Source: Diplocarpon mali (taxonomy: Eukaryota > Ascomycota > Leotiomycetes > Helotiales > Drepanopezizaceae). Taken from it: 39,563 bases of DNA. The translations under genes were made by a program, and so were the position numbers. The notes below the pieces were generated by a model that was given only the letters and a program-made list of their open reading frames with translations, was not told the DNA's origin and searched no databases. Of the stretch, positions 12,147-22,851 are shown in pieces. Within the stretch, counting starts at the first letter, position 1. The number at the start of each line of letters is the position of its first letter. The stretch is from positions 8,347 through 47,909 of the forward strand of contig JAENRP010000332.1 in NCBI GenBank assembly GCA_024741835.1, read 5' to 3'.

Positions 12147-12265
12147 TGGTTATTGGACGCGTCAAAATCTAGCTCACTTCAACTCGAAGAGTTTCGTCAA
12201 CAGATACCGGCATCAATCTAGGCAAAGGATCCTACTGATATTTACATCCTATAGAACCAGTCAAC

Positions 12266-13366
12266 ATGATGATGAAATTCCACGTTATGATCGCCCTTCT
12301 ATATGGGTTGATCGCACTCGTCTGTGGCAAGTCAAATTATTTCTATCCCACTTCGTGCACAGCTGCTGACTTTACAAGCTGGTAGTGCGGGATTGATCAC
12401 CACCAAGACTCGGATCTTCAGTAAATTTCTAGTCAGTATACCTTCTCCAGCTTAACTGAGGTGGCCAAGATCACGAAGAGAATAACACTGACTCTCTGAT
12501 TAGGGAGGTGATGATCTGACCCTTGTCGCCATAGTCACCGCTTCTGAGGCTACTCTATCAGTCACCACTGCGTCTGCGTCCATTGGCACAGAAGTCCTTG
12601 TCACTCCTGGAGTATTCTTGTCAACGGTCCAGCCAAACCATGCGCTTCCCTACGTCGTCACTCTGACCTCTACAACTACACCTACCTCTACCAGCTCTGC
12701 TGCTGTAGGAGGCCTTATGTCATCATTCAGCCGAAATGATGTGCCCCCGTACACTCTCACTACGACCTCCACGACATCCATCGTCACCACCGTCACGAAG
12801 CCAATCCAAACTGTTACGCTCACCGTCTCTGAGGCTTCCCAAAAGAGTGCTACAACTGGTTTCTGTTACTGGTAGGTGTTCTCTGAGTTTATATCCCCCC
12901 TTAAAATCTGTCTCGGGAACTTAAATACATTATCCCCTCCCTTACAAGCCACGCACAGTGCTCGGTGACATTTGTCAAAGAAGCAGTACTGAATCCAAGT
13001 TTCTCCCTCAGGGGCGCTGAAGCCGTAATCATTCCGTGCACCTATACAGCTGGCGCTAATGATCTCCCTACCGGCATGCATCCCGCTCTGACGTCTGCCT
13101 CCAACGGAACCGCTACCCATACACCAACAGTCAGCGCCACTCTCTCCACCTCACTCGCCATCCCAGCCCACTTCAACTTGATCAAGTACGCTAAAGACCA
13201 GGCTAAGAGAGCCAAGAAGAATGCCTACCGTCTTAAGATCAACGACGTGGGACGTTTCATGGCTCGTGTTGGCAAGAATATTTTGGACGTCGTAAGCACT
13301 CTCCAGGTCTTGGCCACCCTTCCCCCTCCTCTCGGACACGCTCTCCGCGTGCTGAGGCACTCCTAG
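12266..13366 (+). CDS. Small secreted Ser/Thr-rich protein
   Basis: I model four exons (12266-12326, 12379-12431, 12504-12871, 12949-13366; 299 residues) with introns of 52, 72 and 77 nt. Three consecutive ATG codons open the frame. Residues 1-20 form a classic signal peptide: basic/polar start, hydrophobic core IALLYGLIALVC, then an Ala-Gly-Ser-Ala-Gly cleavage region. The mature part is rich in Thr, Ser and Val (for example TLTTTSTTSIVTTVTK), probably O-glycosylated. A short Cys-containing segment follows (FCYCHAQC, then PC) and then a basic C-terminal stretch (KYAKDQAKRAKKN). Intron 1 must use a GC donor (G|GCAAGT) to stay in frame; GT alternatives meet stops. The C-terminus is uncertain because GTAAGC at 13,294 could open another intron ending at TAG (13,367) or CACAG (13,422), replacing the last 24 residues. 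No catalytic domain is visible. It could be a wall-associated protein or an effector-like secreted protein; I do not recognise it. Confidence 0.6.
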
Positions 13367-15483
13367 CGCTCTGGTATACATCCCTCGAAGAATTAATACT
13401 GACTCGGATATCCTCCACAGCGTGCTTGGGATCCCTCCAGCAGGATGACCAACTTCACAGCCAATAGCACGAACCACTACGACTGACAACCTCGTGCACA
13501 CACTTGCTCGACTTTGGGCCGGAAAGAACGGTTCTGGTGATCACATCCTATGGTACTCGTCGGGATTGTAGTGGTTGCTCAGGACGGCTGGAGTACATAG
13601 CTCAGGGCTAGCAGGTGCATCTTCAGTGCTAGGTATCAGTCATACTTCTTGCTCTTCGTACGCGGTAGAAGAATGCGTACAAAACTACCCTTCATTGTCT
13701 CTGCTGGGCTAAGATGAAACGCGAAAACATAACAGATTGTGAACCGAGTGAGATGCCTGCTCCATACACGCCGCAAGCGGGTTCTGCGATACGGGATCCA
13801 TATATTTTCGCGACTGGGTCTGCTCTTTTTACCCACACAATCTAGTCAGCGCGCCAGATTGCACTATACCCTTCAGCAAGCCACGTCAAAGCAGAGCCAG
13901 CTTCCGCTCCTCAGGGCCCCAGATGTGGCCGGGATGGGAGGCACATCATATCATATCCATTTCCCCGCCTCGGTGCTGGCCAGTAGATGCTAGATCGACA
14001 CGACCCGGGTCCACAATGCAACGCCGCGCATGACACCAACAGCAGCCCAGCTCGAACCGGTCTTGCAACCTCGGATACCGTGTCGCTGCTCTCGGCACAG
14101 AGTCGCAGAGCAGGTATGCGGTCTACACAGATCCACATAGGCCGTAGCGAGACACAAGCCAGCAATATTCAACTCAGGAGTAGAGGTTTGAGTACGACAC
14201 CCCCTCCTTCACTACCTGGCTAGTATTTCGGGGTTTCTCTCAGAGGCTGGACCGTGTTTCGATAGAGCATTGCTGTGCTCCATCTCCGTCGTCTTCTTCT
14301 CTCGTCTCGTACGCAATGTCATGCCGGGGTGGTTGGATATCCCTACATACCAGGATGAACGCCCTGAGTTTAGGTGGCCTCCCTCGGGCAGTCGACAGAT
14401 ACGGTGATGCAGTGTGAGAGACTGCTTCGGGATACCGAGTTGTGGCGACCCACCCGATCATACTGTATACGTTCATATGCGGTTGATTCGCTGCGTTGCG
14501 CGATGTAAATGATAACTGCTGGGCGCCGGGGATTCATAAGGAGCGGACCGCCTCTAATACGCTCGCAGAAGTACTTGATTGAGGATCAGCTCAGACACAC
14601 GCTGGAAGTGCAGTACCGGTATCGATATCTCACAGTGAAAATGGTGTGTGAGGCAGACAAGTATGGCTGGGTTGTAAAGTCTGGCCTTCCATCGCCGATA
14701 TATACATCTGAATCACCTTCCCTTCTCTGTCCCTACGCGCCTACAGGGCTCGCCGAATAGGTCATCCCGTCGATGACCTCGGCTATGGACATCCTTCGAT
14801 ACCCCTCTGAATCATGCCCGGCTCCCTTGCGATCTGTATCTATAGGATAATCCTTAGGACAAGCTGCCACGGATGGATTCTGCGTACCAGCACACGCAGT
14901 CCCGCTACGTATGCTTCACGCATGTTTCACGATACGGACACGAGTCTCCGGTGGGTATGGGATCACAGGTGCAGACAGAGGGGTTGGGTGAGAGCACGTA
15001 GCAGGCATCTGCCCAGCGTGTCAAGCTTATTTCAGATGTGGCTGGATAAGGGAGAAAAACAGATCCGACTGCTTTGGGGATGCGAGCTGGAGATCAGAGC
15101 ATGTGATGTCGTGCAATCGGACCTGGGTAGACATCGGTATTGATAGAGCGAGGCATAATGACGCAGATGTTCAAAGCATTCCGCAGATGTGATCGATCCA
15201 TGACCCAGGTGGCTCGATTGGAGAGTCAGTAGGGACGGCTTGGATACAATTGTTCGCTTTTGGGTGTTGTACAATCCCGGCCTTCCGTGGCCAGTACTAC
15301 CGGTTACTCCGTTGCCTTCAGGGCAACTCACTCCCATGCTCCAACCTCTTTAGCACCAGATATGAATAGAAAACGGAGAGCGTTGGGAGGCTACGAGATC
15401 CTCTTTGTCGATACCAAGTCCTTTCTCAATGCCAGGGATCCGCAGATATCGGCTCGCACCCGTAATAGCATTGGGAACCCGCT
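13367..15483. other. Intergenic; nothing recognised
   Basis: Two kilobases lie between the convergent 3' ends of the secreted-protein gene and Ysh1. Short open frames (60-110 codons) occur on both strands with no motif or plausible splicing. No repeat larger than a few bases was noticed. The outer parts will include the 3' UTRs of the two flanking genes. Confidence 0.5.
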
Positions 15484-18393
15484 TTACATCCAGAGTGGCG
15501 CAGTGACCTCGACTGCTCTCTCAACAACGGTTCGGACTCTCTCCACAAGCACGCGGCTTGCACCTTCCACCTCCAGATCCTCCAGCCAGACCTTAGCGAC
15601 GGCATTGTTGACCTTGATCTCAACGCCGGGAACAGGAATGCCAATCTTGTGCAGTCGTTCAATCTCCTTTCGCTGAAGGGCCTCGAGCTCTCTCTCTTCC
15701 TCTTCGCCTCCCTCCGAGCCTGCCTCTTCGTCTTCTTTGATAGTAGATGGAGATCCGACCACAGATCTGGCGCTGGTCTTGGGAATGGCGATTGGTGTGA
15801 CGTTCTCGGCTCCAAACTGTGCTTCCAGGAACATGAAGAGGCGCTCGAGTCTTTCGGTGGGGGAAAGGTTGGAGTGGGGATTCCGGACTGGCGGATCATG
15901 GGAATGTGAATGCTTGCTGGAAGATTCTGTCGAGGATTTCAGTCTGGTGACTCTCGGAAACGAAGCTGAGACTTACTTTTGACGGCGGCCGGGCTGCTTT
16001 CCACCGAGAAGAGCACGGCCATGACGGCGTCAGCGATGCCATCATTGAGCATATTGCCCTCCCACTCCAGTTCTACCTCGCCGTTGTTTCGGTGTCGAAC
16101 CGTAACGCAGCCCATAACCAGGTATGCTGTAGTTTGGCTCGGTATCTCTTCATCCGCATCTTCAGGGGATCCATTCATGTGTGTATCACCATTCTTCATG
16201 TTCTTATACTTGCTCTCGGGCAACTCGTCGATTCTGCCAAAAGTACCCTCCAACGCCCACTTTATCAGTTCGATCCCCGCAGCACTCAAAGTCATGCGTT
16301 GCTTGCATGTGATGATTGTGGTCGTTAGGCCGGCATACTCTCTCAAGTCTTCAGGGGCCATCAGGGACATCTTGAAGTCATTTTGTACCAAGACCCCGGT
16401 CATGAGTTGCGACTGGATACCGTCGGCTGTTGGAGGAGGAATGGATGCCAGCTTGCCAACCACTTTGGCCGTCTTGTCCGCCTTGAATGGGATGCGAAGT
16501 TCCTCGCAATTACGCGGACTGAATACTTTGACCTTACTCTTCTTATCGGCGTTCAGGGAGAGTAGCTTGGACTTCAGGCGCATCATGTTGTGCACTTCAC
16601 CATGGACGAGAATCTACTCTCCGTCAGCAAGTGTACTTCACACGGCGCAAATGACTTACGACAACTGGCGCAGCAACTTCTTCGATAAATTCGCGGTTCT
16701 CGACGCCATCGACATGTGCTGCGAATGAAAATTCCTGGACGCTGCATCTTCGTGGGATCATGACCTTCTCGGAATCTGGTAGGCCGGGGCCTCGTCTGGC
16801 TCCACCTGTGTTGCGAGACATGATAGCCTGGATTTGATCTGGCTCTTGCATGATCTGCTTCGCCATAGTCCCTTCGACACTGTAGCCGGTAATCACCACA
16901 CCGTTTTTATCACTCGGGGCCCATCTCTCCAGAAGCTCTCTACTCACACCGTTCTGCAGCATACCCGGGCTAGCAAGCATGACGCACCCTCCAACATCGT
17001 CGAACCGGTCTAAGTTCTTCAGGGAACGGATATACTTGAAGTCCCAGGGTCCCCCTTTCGCAGCAGTATCAGAGTTTGCCTCTGCTTCTGCCATTCTTTC
17101 CCGGAAGAGTCGTTTGATGTTATCGTTCATCGCTCCTACGTAAGTCTGGTAGACAAGCATACATTTCCGAGCAAGATTGCTTGCGTAGTAAATTGGGATC
17201 TTTTGAAACTCCGGGTGAAGAGTCCAGTACTCGTCCAAAATCAGAAGGAGTTCTTGCGCACGGCCAAGGGCAAAGACAGGCATCAAGACACGGCCTCCCC
17301 GGTTCAGAATACTAGTGATGGACTTCATGAGCTGCTGCTCTCGCTCCAACCGAGGAACGTGGGACGCTATGCCGTAAGTCGACTCAGTAATGAGGACGTC
17401 TATCTTCACGCCTTTGGGCACCTCGGCAGAGACCAAATGTCGATCGTCTTCACGGGAGTAGTCCCCGGTGAAGAATATCTTGAGTCCAGCAATTTCAATC
17501 AGAAACATAGCTGCTCCGAGGACATGGCCTGCCGGATAGGGCGTGATCCGGATTGAAGAAATGGTATGGGTAGTATGGTAGTCAATAGCCTCGATCATGG
17601 GAAACGTAGAGAGATGGTCTGCTTCGGTGTACACTGGTTGTCCCCTGGAGTCCGAGGAAGCACCACCGACTCGGATACTGTCCTGGATGAGCCATTTGTA
17701 GATGGCCTTCGTAGGATGGGTCATGAAAACACGTCCTTTAAAGTTGGTCTTCGCCAGCACGTAAGGGAGCGAGGCTGCATGGTCGACGTGGAAACTAAGA
17801 TACATTAGTTCGAGCTCAAATCAAGATATACACAAGGGCTGGGCAACAAGGAGTGGGTATGAGCTATGTACAGACATGCTCTCCAATGCAGGTCATCTTC
17901 ACAGGATCAAGACATGTATCTGCAGAATGATAAAACGTTTTGTATTGATAAATTGTATACATATCTGTGGGGTACATTTAAGGAAAACAGCTTCCCCCAA
18001 AACCGAAATGCAGGTACCTGATGGTATCGATGTTCAAGGGTACCAAGATCTTCCCGCCCAGAAATGTGTAGCAGAGTGTGGAGTGCACTTACTGGCTTAT
18101 CAAGAGGACGTCGACAGTACTCAAGTCAAAGTCATCATAGAAGGGAAGGGAAGCAAGACCTTCGTATCCTGCGTGCTGTCCCGCATCCAGCTCAGGAGAG
18201 GTCAGCGCTATGAGTAGCCATCAGGGAAAGTTGCGCCCACCATAACAGTCTTTCCTTTGTATTGAATGATATGACAGGATCTGCCAACCTCATTACCGCC
18301 TCCTAAGCAGAGAAACATCAACTCATCTGCTGGATCCACCGGCTCCTCGACAACTGTAGGCGCCATCGCGGCTGCTTTGCGCTTTGAAGCCAT
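15484..18393 (-). CDS. ysh1: Ysh1/CPSF73, mRNA 3'-end-processing endonuclease
   Basis: I model five exons (18393-18241, 18190-18093, 17794-16660, 16613-15977, 15926-15484; 821 residues) with introns of 50, 298, 46 and 50 nt; all phases close. This is the zinc-dependent endonuclease of the cleavage and polyadenylation factor, which cuts pre-mRNA at the poly(A) site in the nucleus. The metallo-beta-lactamase core shows the signature HFHVDH at residues 84-89, H174 in AGHVLGAA, D195 in FTGDYSRE and H444 in SFAAHVDG. The beta-CASP domain sits between, and the block beginning ILVHGE follows at about 463. The C-terminal domain has an acidic linker (Glu-rich, around 15,700) and the conserved end [12 protein letters not shown]. 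Intron 2 splits the codon of H84 and is unusually long. The start MASKRKAAA matches the family as I remember it; an in-frame ATG at 18453 would add 20 residues. The gene is divergent from TAF4. Confidence 0.95.
17795..18092 (-). other. Long intron 2 of ysh1 (298 nt)
   Basis: The intron runs from GTAAGT to a TATCTTAG acceptor and is about six times longer than the other introns of this gene. It falls inside the codon of the first His of the HxHxDH motif, so correct removal is required for catalysis. The flanking protein sequence (VLLIS-H-FHVDH) is contiguous in the family, so no hidden exon is expected. An opposite-strand frame of 113 codons (17876-18217) crosses it but looks like chance. Confidence 0.85.
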
Positions 18394-18895
18394 CACGTCT
18401 TGATATTCTGTTATCCCTTCTTCCTTTTCAAGTTCAGTCTGTCCTTTGCTCAATCGCGGCAGGTGATTCTTCGCAGGTTAGCGCATCTCAATGCGGGTTC
18501 CACTGGAGATCCTCGTTTCTGTGCACAGATTGTATACTGGCTGATCTTCGTCAGTCGGTGAGCAAATCGTCGTCGGAGTGAACGTCTGGATGGATGGAGC
18601 TAGCGGCGGCGCGTGAATCCACTCGCGGCAATCACACGTGATGCAAACGCGATTGGATTTTGTGCAGAGACCATCCTCATCTTCCCGTCACTAAGCAGCA
18701 TCGACGAGCTCACCACAAGATACCAGGCTCACCACGCATCGAAACTTGCTGCCGACCAGCTTGATATCGCGAAAATCTCCTCAGGGTAGCAGAAACTGCG
18801 CATGGGTGGAGCTTTCGGAAGCGCAGCGGGCTTTGCGCCTGCCTTGTGAGGGAGATTTGCAGGAAAACAACCTGGCAGCTAAGAACTTCGACATC
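18394..18895. promoter_or_regulatory. Divergent promoter between ysh1 and taf4
   Basis: This stretch of about 500 bp separates the two start codons. It contains a CACGTG E-box at 18635-18640 and an ATTGG (CCAAT on the minus strand) at 18652-18656. No clear TATA box is seen, which suits broadly expressed basal-machinery genes. Both reading frames remain open upstream of the chosen starts (to 18453 on minus, from 18746 on plus), so the true intergenic distance could be shorter. Motifs are seen directly; their use is inferred. Confidence 0.55.
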
Positions 18896-20932
18896 ATGGC
18901 GCAACCACAGCAGCAGCAGTATCCGATGCCTCAGCGACCATTCTCTCCTGCGCAGAATGCTACCTCCTCAGGCGCGCCGCAGCAGTTTGGCCTGCCCCCG
19001 AACAAGAGGCAGCGCCTGTCCCCCACTCCAACGTCTCAACCAGGCTCACCTTACGTTGCGTCTCCTTACGGCACGAGCCCAAGCACACCTGCGACCAATA
19101 CAGGAACATCGCCTCACTTCTCAAATGTTGGAATCCCCCAAGGTGTCTACAATACACCGTACTCGAACGGGCTCACCAACCCAACTCTCACTCTTCCTCA
19201 GTCGCAGTCCGGTCACCAGTCGCAACTCAATCGTCAAGCTCACTTCCAAGGCTCTACAAACTTTTCGAATTCTCCTCATACGACTGCCAGACCAGATTTT
19301 GCTAATTATGCGGCCGCACAATCGCAGCAGCAACTACATCCGAATCCACACTCGCACCCTAACCAGCAAAATCCCCAGAACCAATATGCGGGCAGCATGG
19401 GCCCTCCATCAAAACCTGTAGAGAAGCCGAAGGAAGATCTCTCTGATCCAATGGACATCCTTGCTGGCACAGGAGTTGATTTACGGGAAGAAGAACAGTA
19501 TATGTTTGCGACATCCAATAAGTTGTTCAACAAGTCTTTCAACTCCAATGTTCCGGGTCAGAATCATGCGCAGCCTGGTATGTCCACGTCTGGATTCAGC
19601 TTCACTCAATTTCCACCGGGAAACGAGGCATCTTTCTATGGCGCAGGCCCGGCGAATGTGGCTGCCGAGAAGGTCGATACCAAGTCGCAGGATGAGTTCC
19701 TGAAGGAAGCGGCCGACAAGGCCTGGGCCGTTGCTGCTCGTAATGTTGGAATGTCGAGACAGAATGAGCTTGATCATCCGTTCTTGAATGTGCAAGTCGT
19801 ACAGGCAAAGATGGGCAAGTTTGCTCGGGAGAACGGGCTATCTACGAATCTAGATGCTAACGGCATGGGCTATATGAAGGTACCAGATAACTTCACCAAC
19901 CGAGAAGTTCGGGTCCAATCAAGAATGGGGCCCGAAGCTGGTTTCATCCATACTTCTGGCAGCTTCATTCCCGTTGACGCCATGGTCGTGGATCAAGTCG
20001 CACTGTTGTCAATTGCAACCAAGCACCGCTTGCAAGGACTGATCGAGGGTGGGGTGAAGCTTGCAAGAGGTCGGCAGACTGGGTCTCATGGTGTCCTCCC
20101 AGAAGAATGGGCCGAGGCTGCTGTGCCGGTGAACTATGATAGCCATGTTGCTGAAAGTGGCCTGCGAAATGGATGGGAGAGTGCAGTCAGCCCGTACTCC
20201 ATCCCACTTGATCGTATGGCACGCTCTTTCCAACTCATCTTTAGGTGCTAACAAGTCACAGGCTCGCTCCCCAGTGCGACTAAGCTACCGACCCCTGTCT
20301 CGGACAGTGCGATCCCTTCTGCTACTCCCAAGTTAACCAGCGAAGTAGCCGCAGCTCTACGTAGCTCAGCAGCCCAGGAGCGCGACCAGGAAGAAGCTCG
20401 ACTCCGAAAGCGTCTAGCCCGTGCCGCAGGTGAAGGTGGGTCTCGGGCAGGCTCTATCGTTCCGGGTACGCCGGGCTCGATCGCACCCGATTCCATTGAT
20501 AAGGCACCAACCAAAAAGGAGCAGAAGAAAAAGGCAGATGCCAAGGTCAACGAAGCTGCCACCCATGCTGCTGCAAACACCACGACGGCTCAGTTCTTAG
20601 GCGGTGGAAGAGGCCTGTTCGGCAAGAAGAAGAAGACGTACAGTTGGATGAATCCTGGTGGGGCTGGTGGGGCCGGAGGTAGCGGTGCAAGCACTCCAGG
20701 ACGTATCAGCACTCAAGGTCTCCCTGGACTCCCAGGCAGCGCACCACTCAACGCGCCTCCCGAAAAGTTGACAGCTGATGGTGCAAGACGGCTTGGAACA
20801 TGGAGAGACGACAGCGATAAAGGTCGGCATGTCCAGATCCGTGATTGGATTTCAGTTCTCGAGCAAGACGGACGCGAGAAGAAGGCTCTCCAGATGGCGT
20901 ACATGTGGCTTGACCAGTCGGACCCTAAATAG
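18896..20932 (+). CDS. taf4: TFIID subunit TAF4
   Basis: I model two exons (18896-20213, 20262-20932; 662 residues) joined by a 48-nt intron with a GCTAAC branch site. The N-terminal 180 or so residues are low-complexity, rich in Gln, Pro, Ser and Asn, with a short basic motif NKRQRLSP, as in fungal TAF4 activator-contact regions. The TAF4 domain begins near residue 184 (DPMDILAGTGVDLREEE), the histone-fold region that pairs with TAF12. It continues through a conserved middle part (FARENGLS, NREVRVQSRMGPE) and a charged helix (QEEARLRKRLAR). It ends in the family's C-terminal block (RDWISVLEQDG, KALQMAYMWL). TAF4 is a scaffold of TFIID for RNA polymerase II initiation. A second donor choice (GTGCAG at about 20,181) is possible but gives a poorer junction. 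An in-frame ATG at 18746 would add 50 residues that lack family character. Confidence 0.93.
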
Positions 20933-22851
20933 CACGTGCTGCGGTCAGTTGAGGATTTCAAGCATTTTCAAGGCCATGAATCCTGTGTATATGATACCTA
21001 GAGATTTTGCGTGGCGTTGCATAGGACGGCGTCTATCTTCCGTGGGAAGGCGAGGATTTGTCTTTACAGCTCAGTGGGCTAGGGATGAAAGACTGCATCT
21101 CGAAGGCAGCGTAAATGTAGGGGCAAAGAATCTGCATAGGTGCTTGGGCTCTACCAAGACTTACCTATATTGAAAGTAATTGCGCAGCACCTGGGTTTTT
21201 CCCCGTGAAGTGTAGATGGCGGAGGAGGGGTCCAGGTAGCGCACCGACAACACGACGAGTGGTGAGTGGCCGAGGCATTTGTTTTGTCGCAGCCTAAACA
21301 AAGGCCACACTGGTATATTTTGGATGGGGTCAAAGTGCGCCTGCAGGGTTGAGTATACGTTCAAGGGGTGTCTGTTTGGCTGGCGACGAAGTAGGTCCTG
21401 TGGCAACGGAGTCACGGTCAGGCTACTTGCACGCAGAATGAATGCCGAGATCTGACGGCTGTTCGAGTTCGACTGGAGGTAGGTCGGACACGCACTTGTT
21501 GAGGGGTCGCGGATGGTCGAGTAATACCTGCATTGTGTATCTTGTGCTTGACAACATGGCCTAACCATCCATGGACTGAGTGGAAGATGAGCACATCCTA
21601 CCATCTCACCTGCCTCATCTTCACAATATCCTCGGGCTGGCGTTGACCTGGCTTGCCTCGGATGTGTCGTCGGAGAGGAAGCTCGCTCGTCGGGGAAACA
21701 AAAGAAGCGACAGCTGCCTCCCATGGTAAATCTCACGCGGACGTCTCCCCATCGGGTCCAGGACTGCGAAGCCTCATTCCTGTCAACAGGTAGCTGGGAC
21801 CCCGGTCCGTGACTCTGGACAGAGTACACCATTCACAACCTGCCAGCCACCGAGTCCGTCGATGGGATCCGACAGGTTCTCAACCGCTGCCGGGCGAGTC
21901 ATCTGCTTCGCGCGGCTTTCCTTGGCAAGTAAATGCAAACGGATAATTATCGCAGCCACCAGGCGAGCGGGCGCTCCTGGGCTGGAGGGTGTTGTCGTTG
22001 CCCAGACGTCAGCCGGCCTGACATTTTCAAACGGAGCAAAGCCGTTCGTAGGACTGCCAGCCTATGTCGCGCTCGGCTTGGGTGTCTGGCGAGCGACTCA
22101 GACGAGCTCGTCACCTTGTTCTGTGTGATTTCTTGCTTCGAATACTTGTCAGAGAGAAGGGAGAGCTTCGGACAGGAAAAGGCTGGCGGGAGGAATGGCG
22201 ACTCTGCTGTCTCGTAAGAAATGACGGAGCCGGTTAGCACGTTCTGGCCTACATGAGTAGAGCGTCGGCCTATCTCAGGAAAAGGCCGGTACGGTGTAGT
22301 CGAAAGTAATGGCCTTAGGGTTAATGTAGGCCTCAGGCTGCAGCCGCTCAATTTTCTCATGTGGCCGAAAATATAGGGTTAGAAGCAGCGAGTTTTTCCT
22401 GGTGGTTGAGGGTCACTTTCAACAAACCCACTCTGCGAGGTTCGTTCGAGAACTCGTCTTACGCCGTTCTACCCACCCCGATTTCAGGCAAGGCCCAAAT
22501 ACGCGCCAATGCGAAACCATAAGAGCTTCCAATAATCTCTGAGCTGGTCTGTCTGCTGGAACTTTCGGATAAAGTCACGTCATCACTCGGCAGTCTTGAT
22601 CACCGACTCAAGCTTTGTTCCCTGTGCCCGAAAGCACCCGCCAAAGCTTCTTCTAGACCAACCGGCTTTCATGCACTTCTTCCCCGGATTGGCCTGACCG
22701 TGCACATCCACCCACCTTGAGTAAGGTACTCACTCATGAATATATAGCCCGTCTTCCCCGCACAGTTTCTTCCCTCAGATCCTGCTGTCAGTCGCCAGGC
22801 CACTGGTGGGAAATCTCGCAAACTGTTTGAGGTTTCGACGATCTTGCCACG
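20933..22851. other. Intergenic; nothing recognised apart from a promoter near its end
   Basis: The first part is the TAF4 3' flank. The middle is GC-moderate DNA with a 223-codon minus-strand open frame (21832-21161) of low-complexity, Arg/Ser/Pro-rich composition and no motif, which I do not accept as a gene. The final 150 bases are the promoter of the metal transporter. Confidence 0.5.
22741..22746 (+). promoter_or_regulatory. TATA box of the Nramp transporter gene
   Basis: TATATA lies 111 bp upstream of the ATG at 22852, in a suitable position for transcription start at about 22,770-22,800. Downstream sequence is pyrimidine-rich, typical of fungal start regions. Confidence 0.5.

Larger units (their letters stand above)
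10012..12265. other. Intergenic region with a possible gene remnant
   Basis: This lies between the BTB start and the secreted-protein gene. The first kilobase holds minus-strand open frames, described separately. The rest (about 11,050-12,260) is more AT-rich, with no recognised gene. It contains a 15-bp inverted repeat (12,055-12,146) and two copies of GGACGCGTC (about 11,477 and 12,155). Minus-strand reading from 12,029 to 11,652 is open for 125 codons but has no family character. Confidence 0.5.

Noticed and set aside
17876..18217. 113-codon plus-strand frame antisense to ysh1 intron 2
   Set aside because: It crosses exon 2 and the intron of a confidently identified gene and shows no motif.
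21161..21832. 223-codon minus-strand open frame between TAF4 and the transporter
   Set aside because: No family motif, low-complexity composition, and no upstream promoter or splice pattern I could support.
22315..22382. TAGGGTTA words resembling telomere repeat
   Set aside because: Only isolated single copies, not a tandem array, in the middle of genic DNA.
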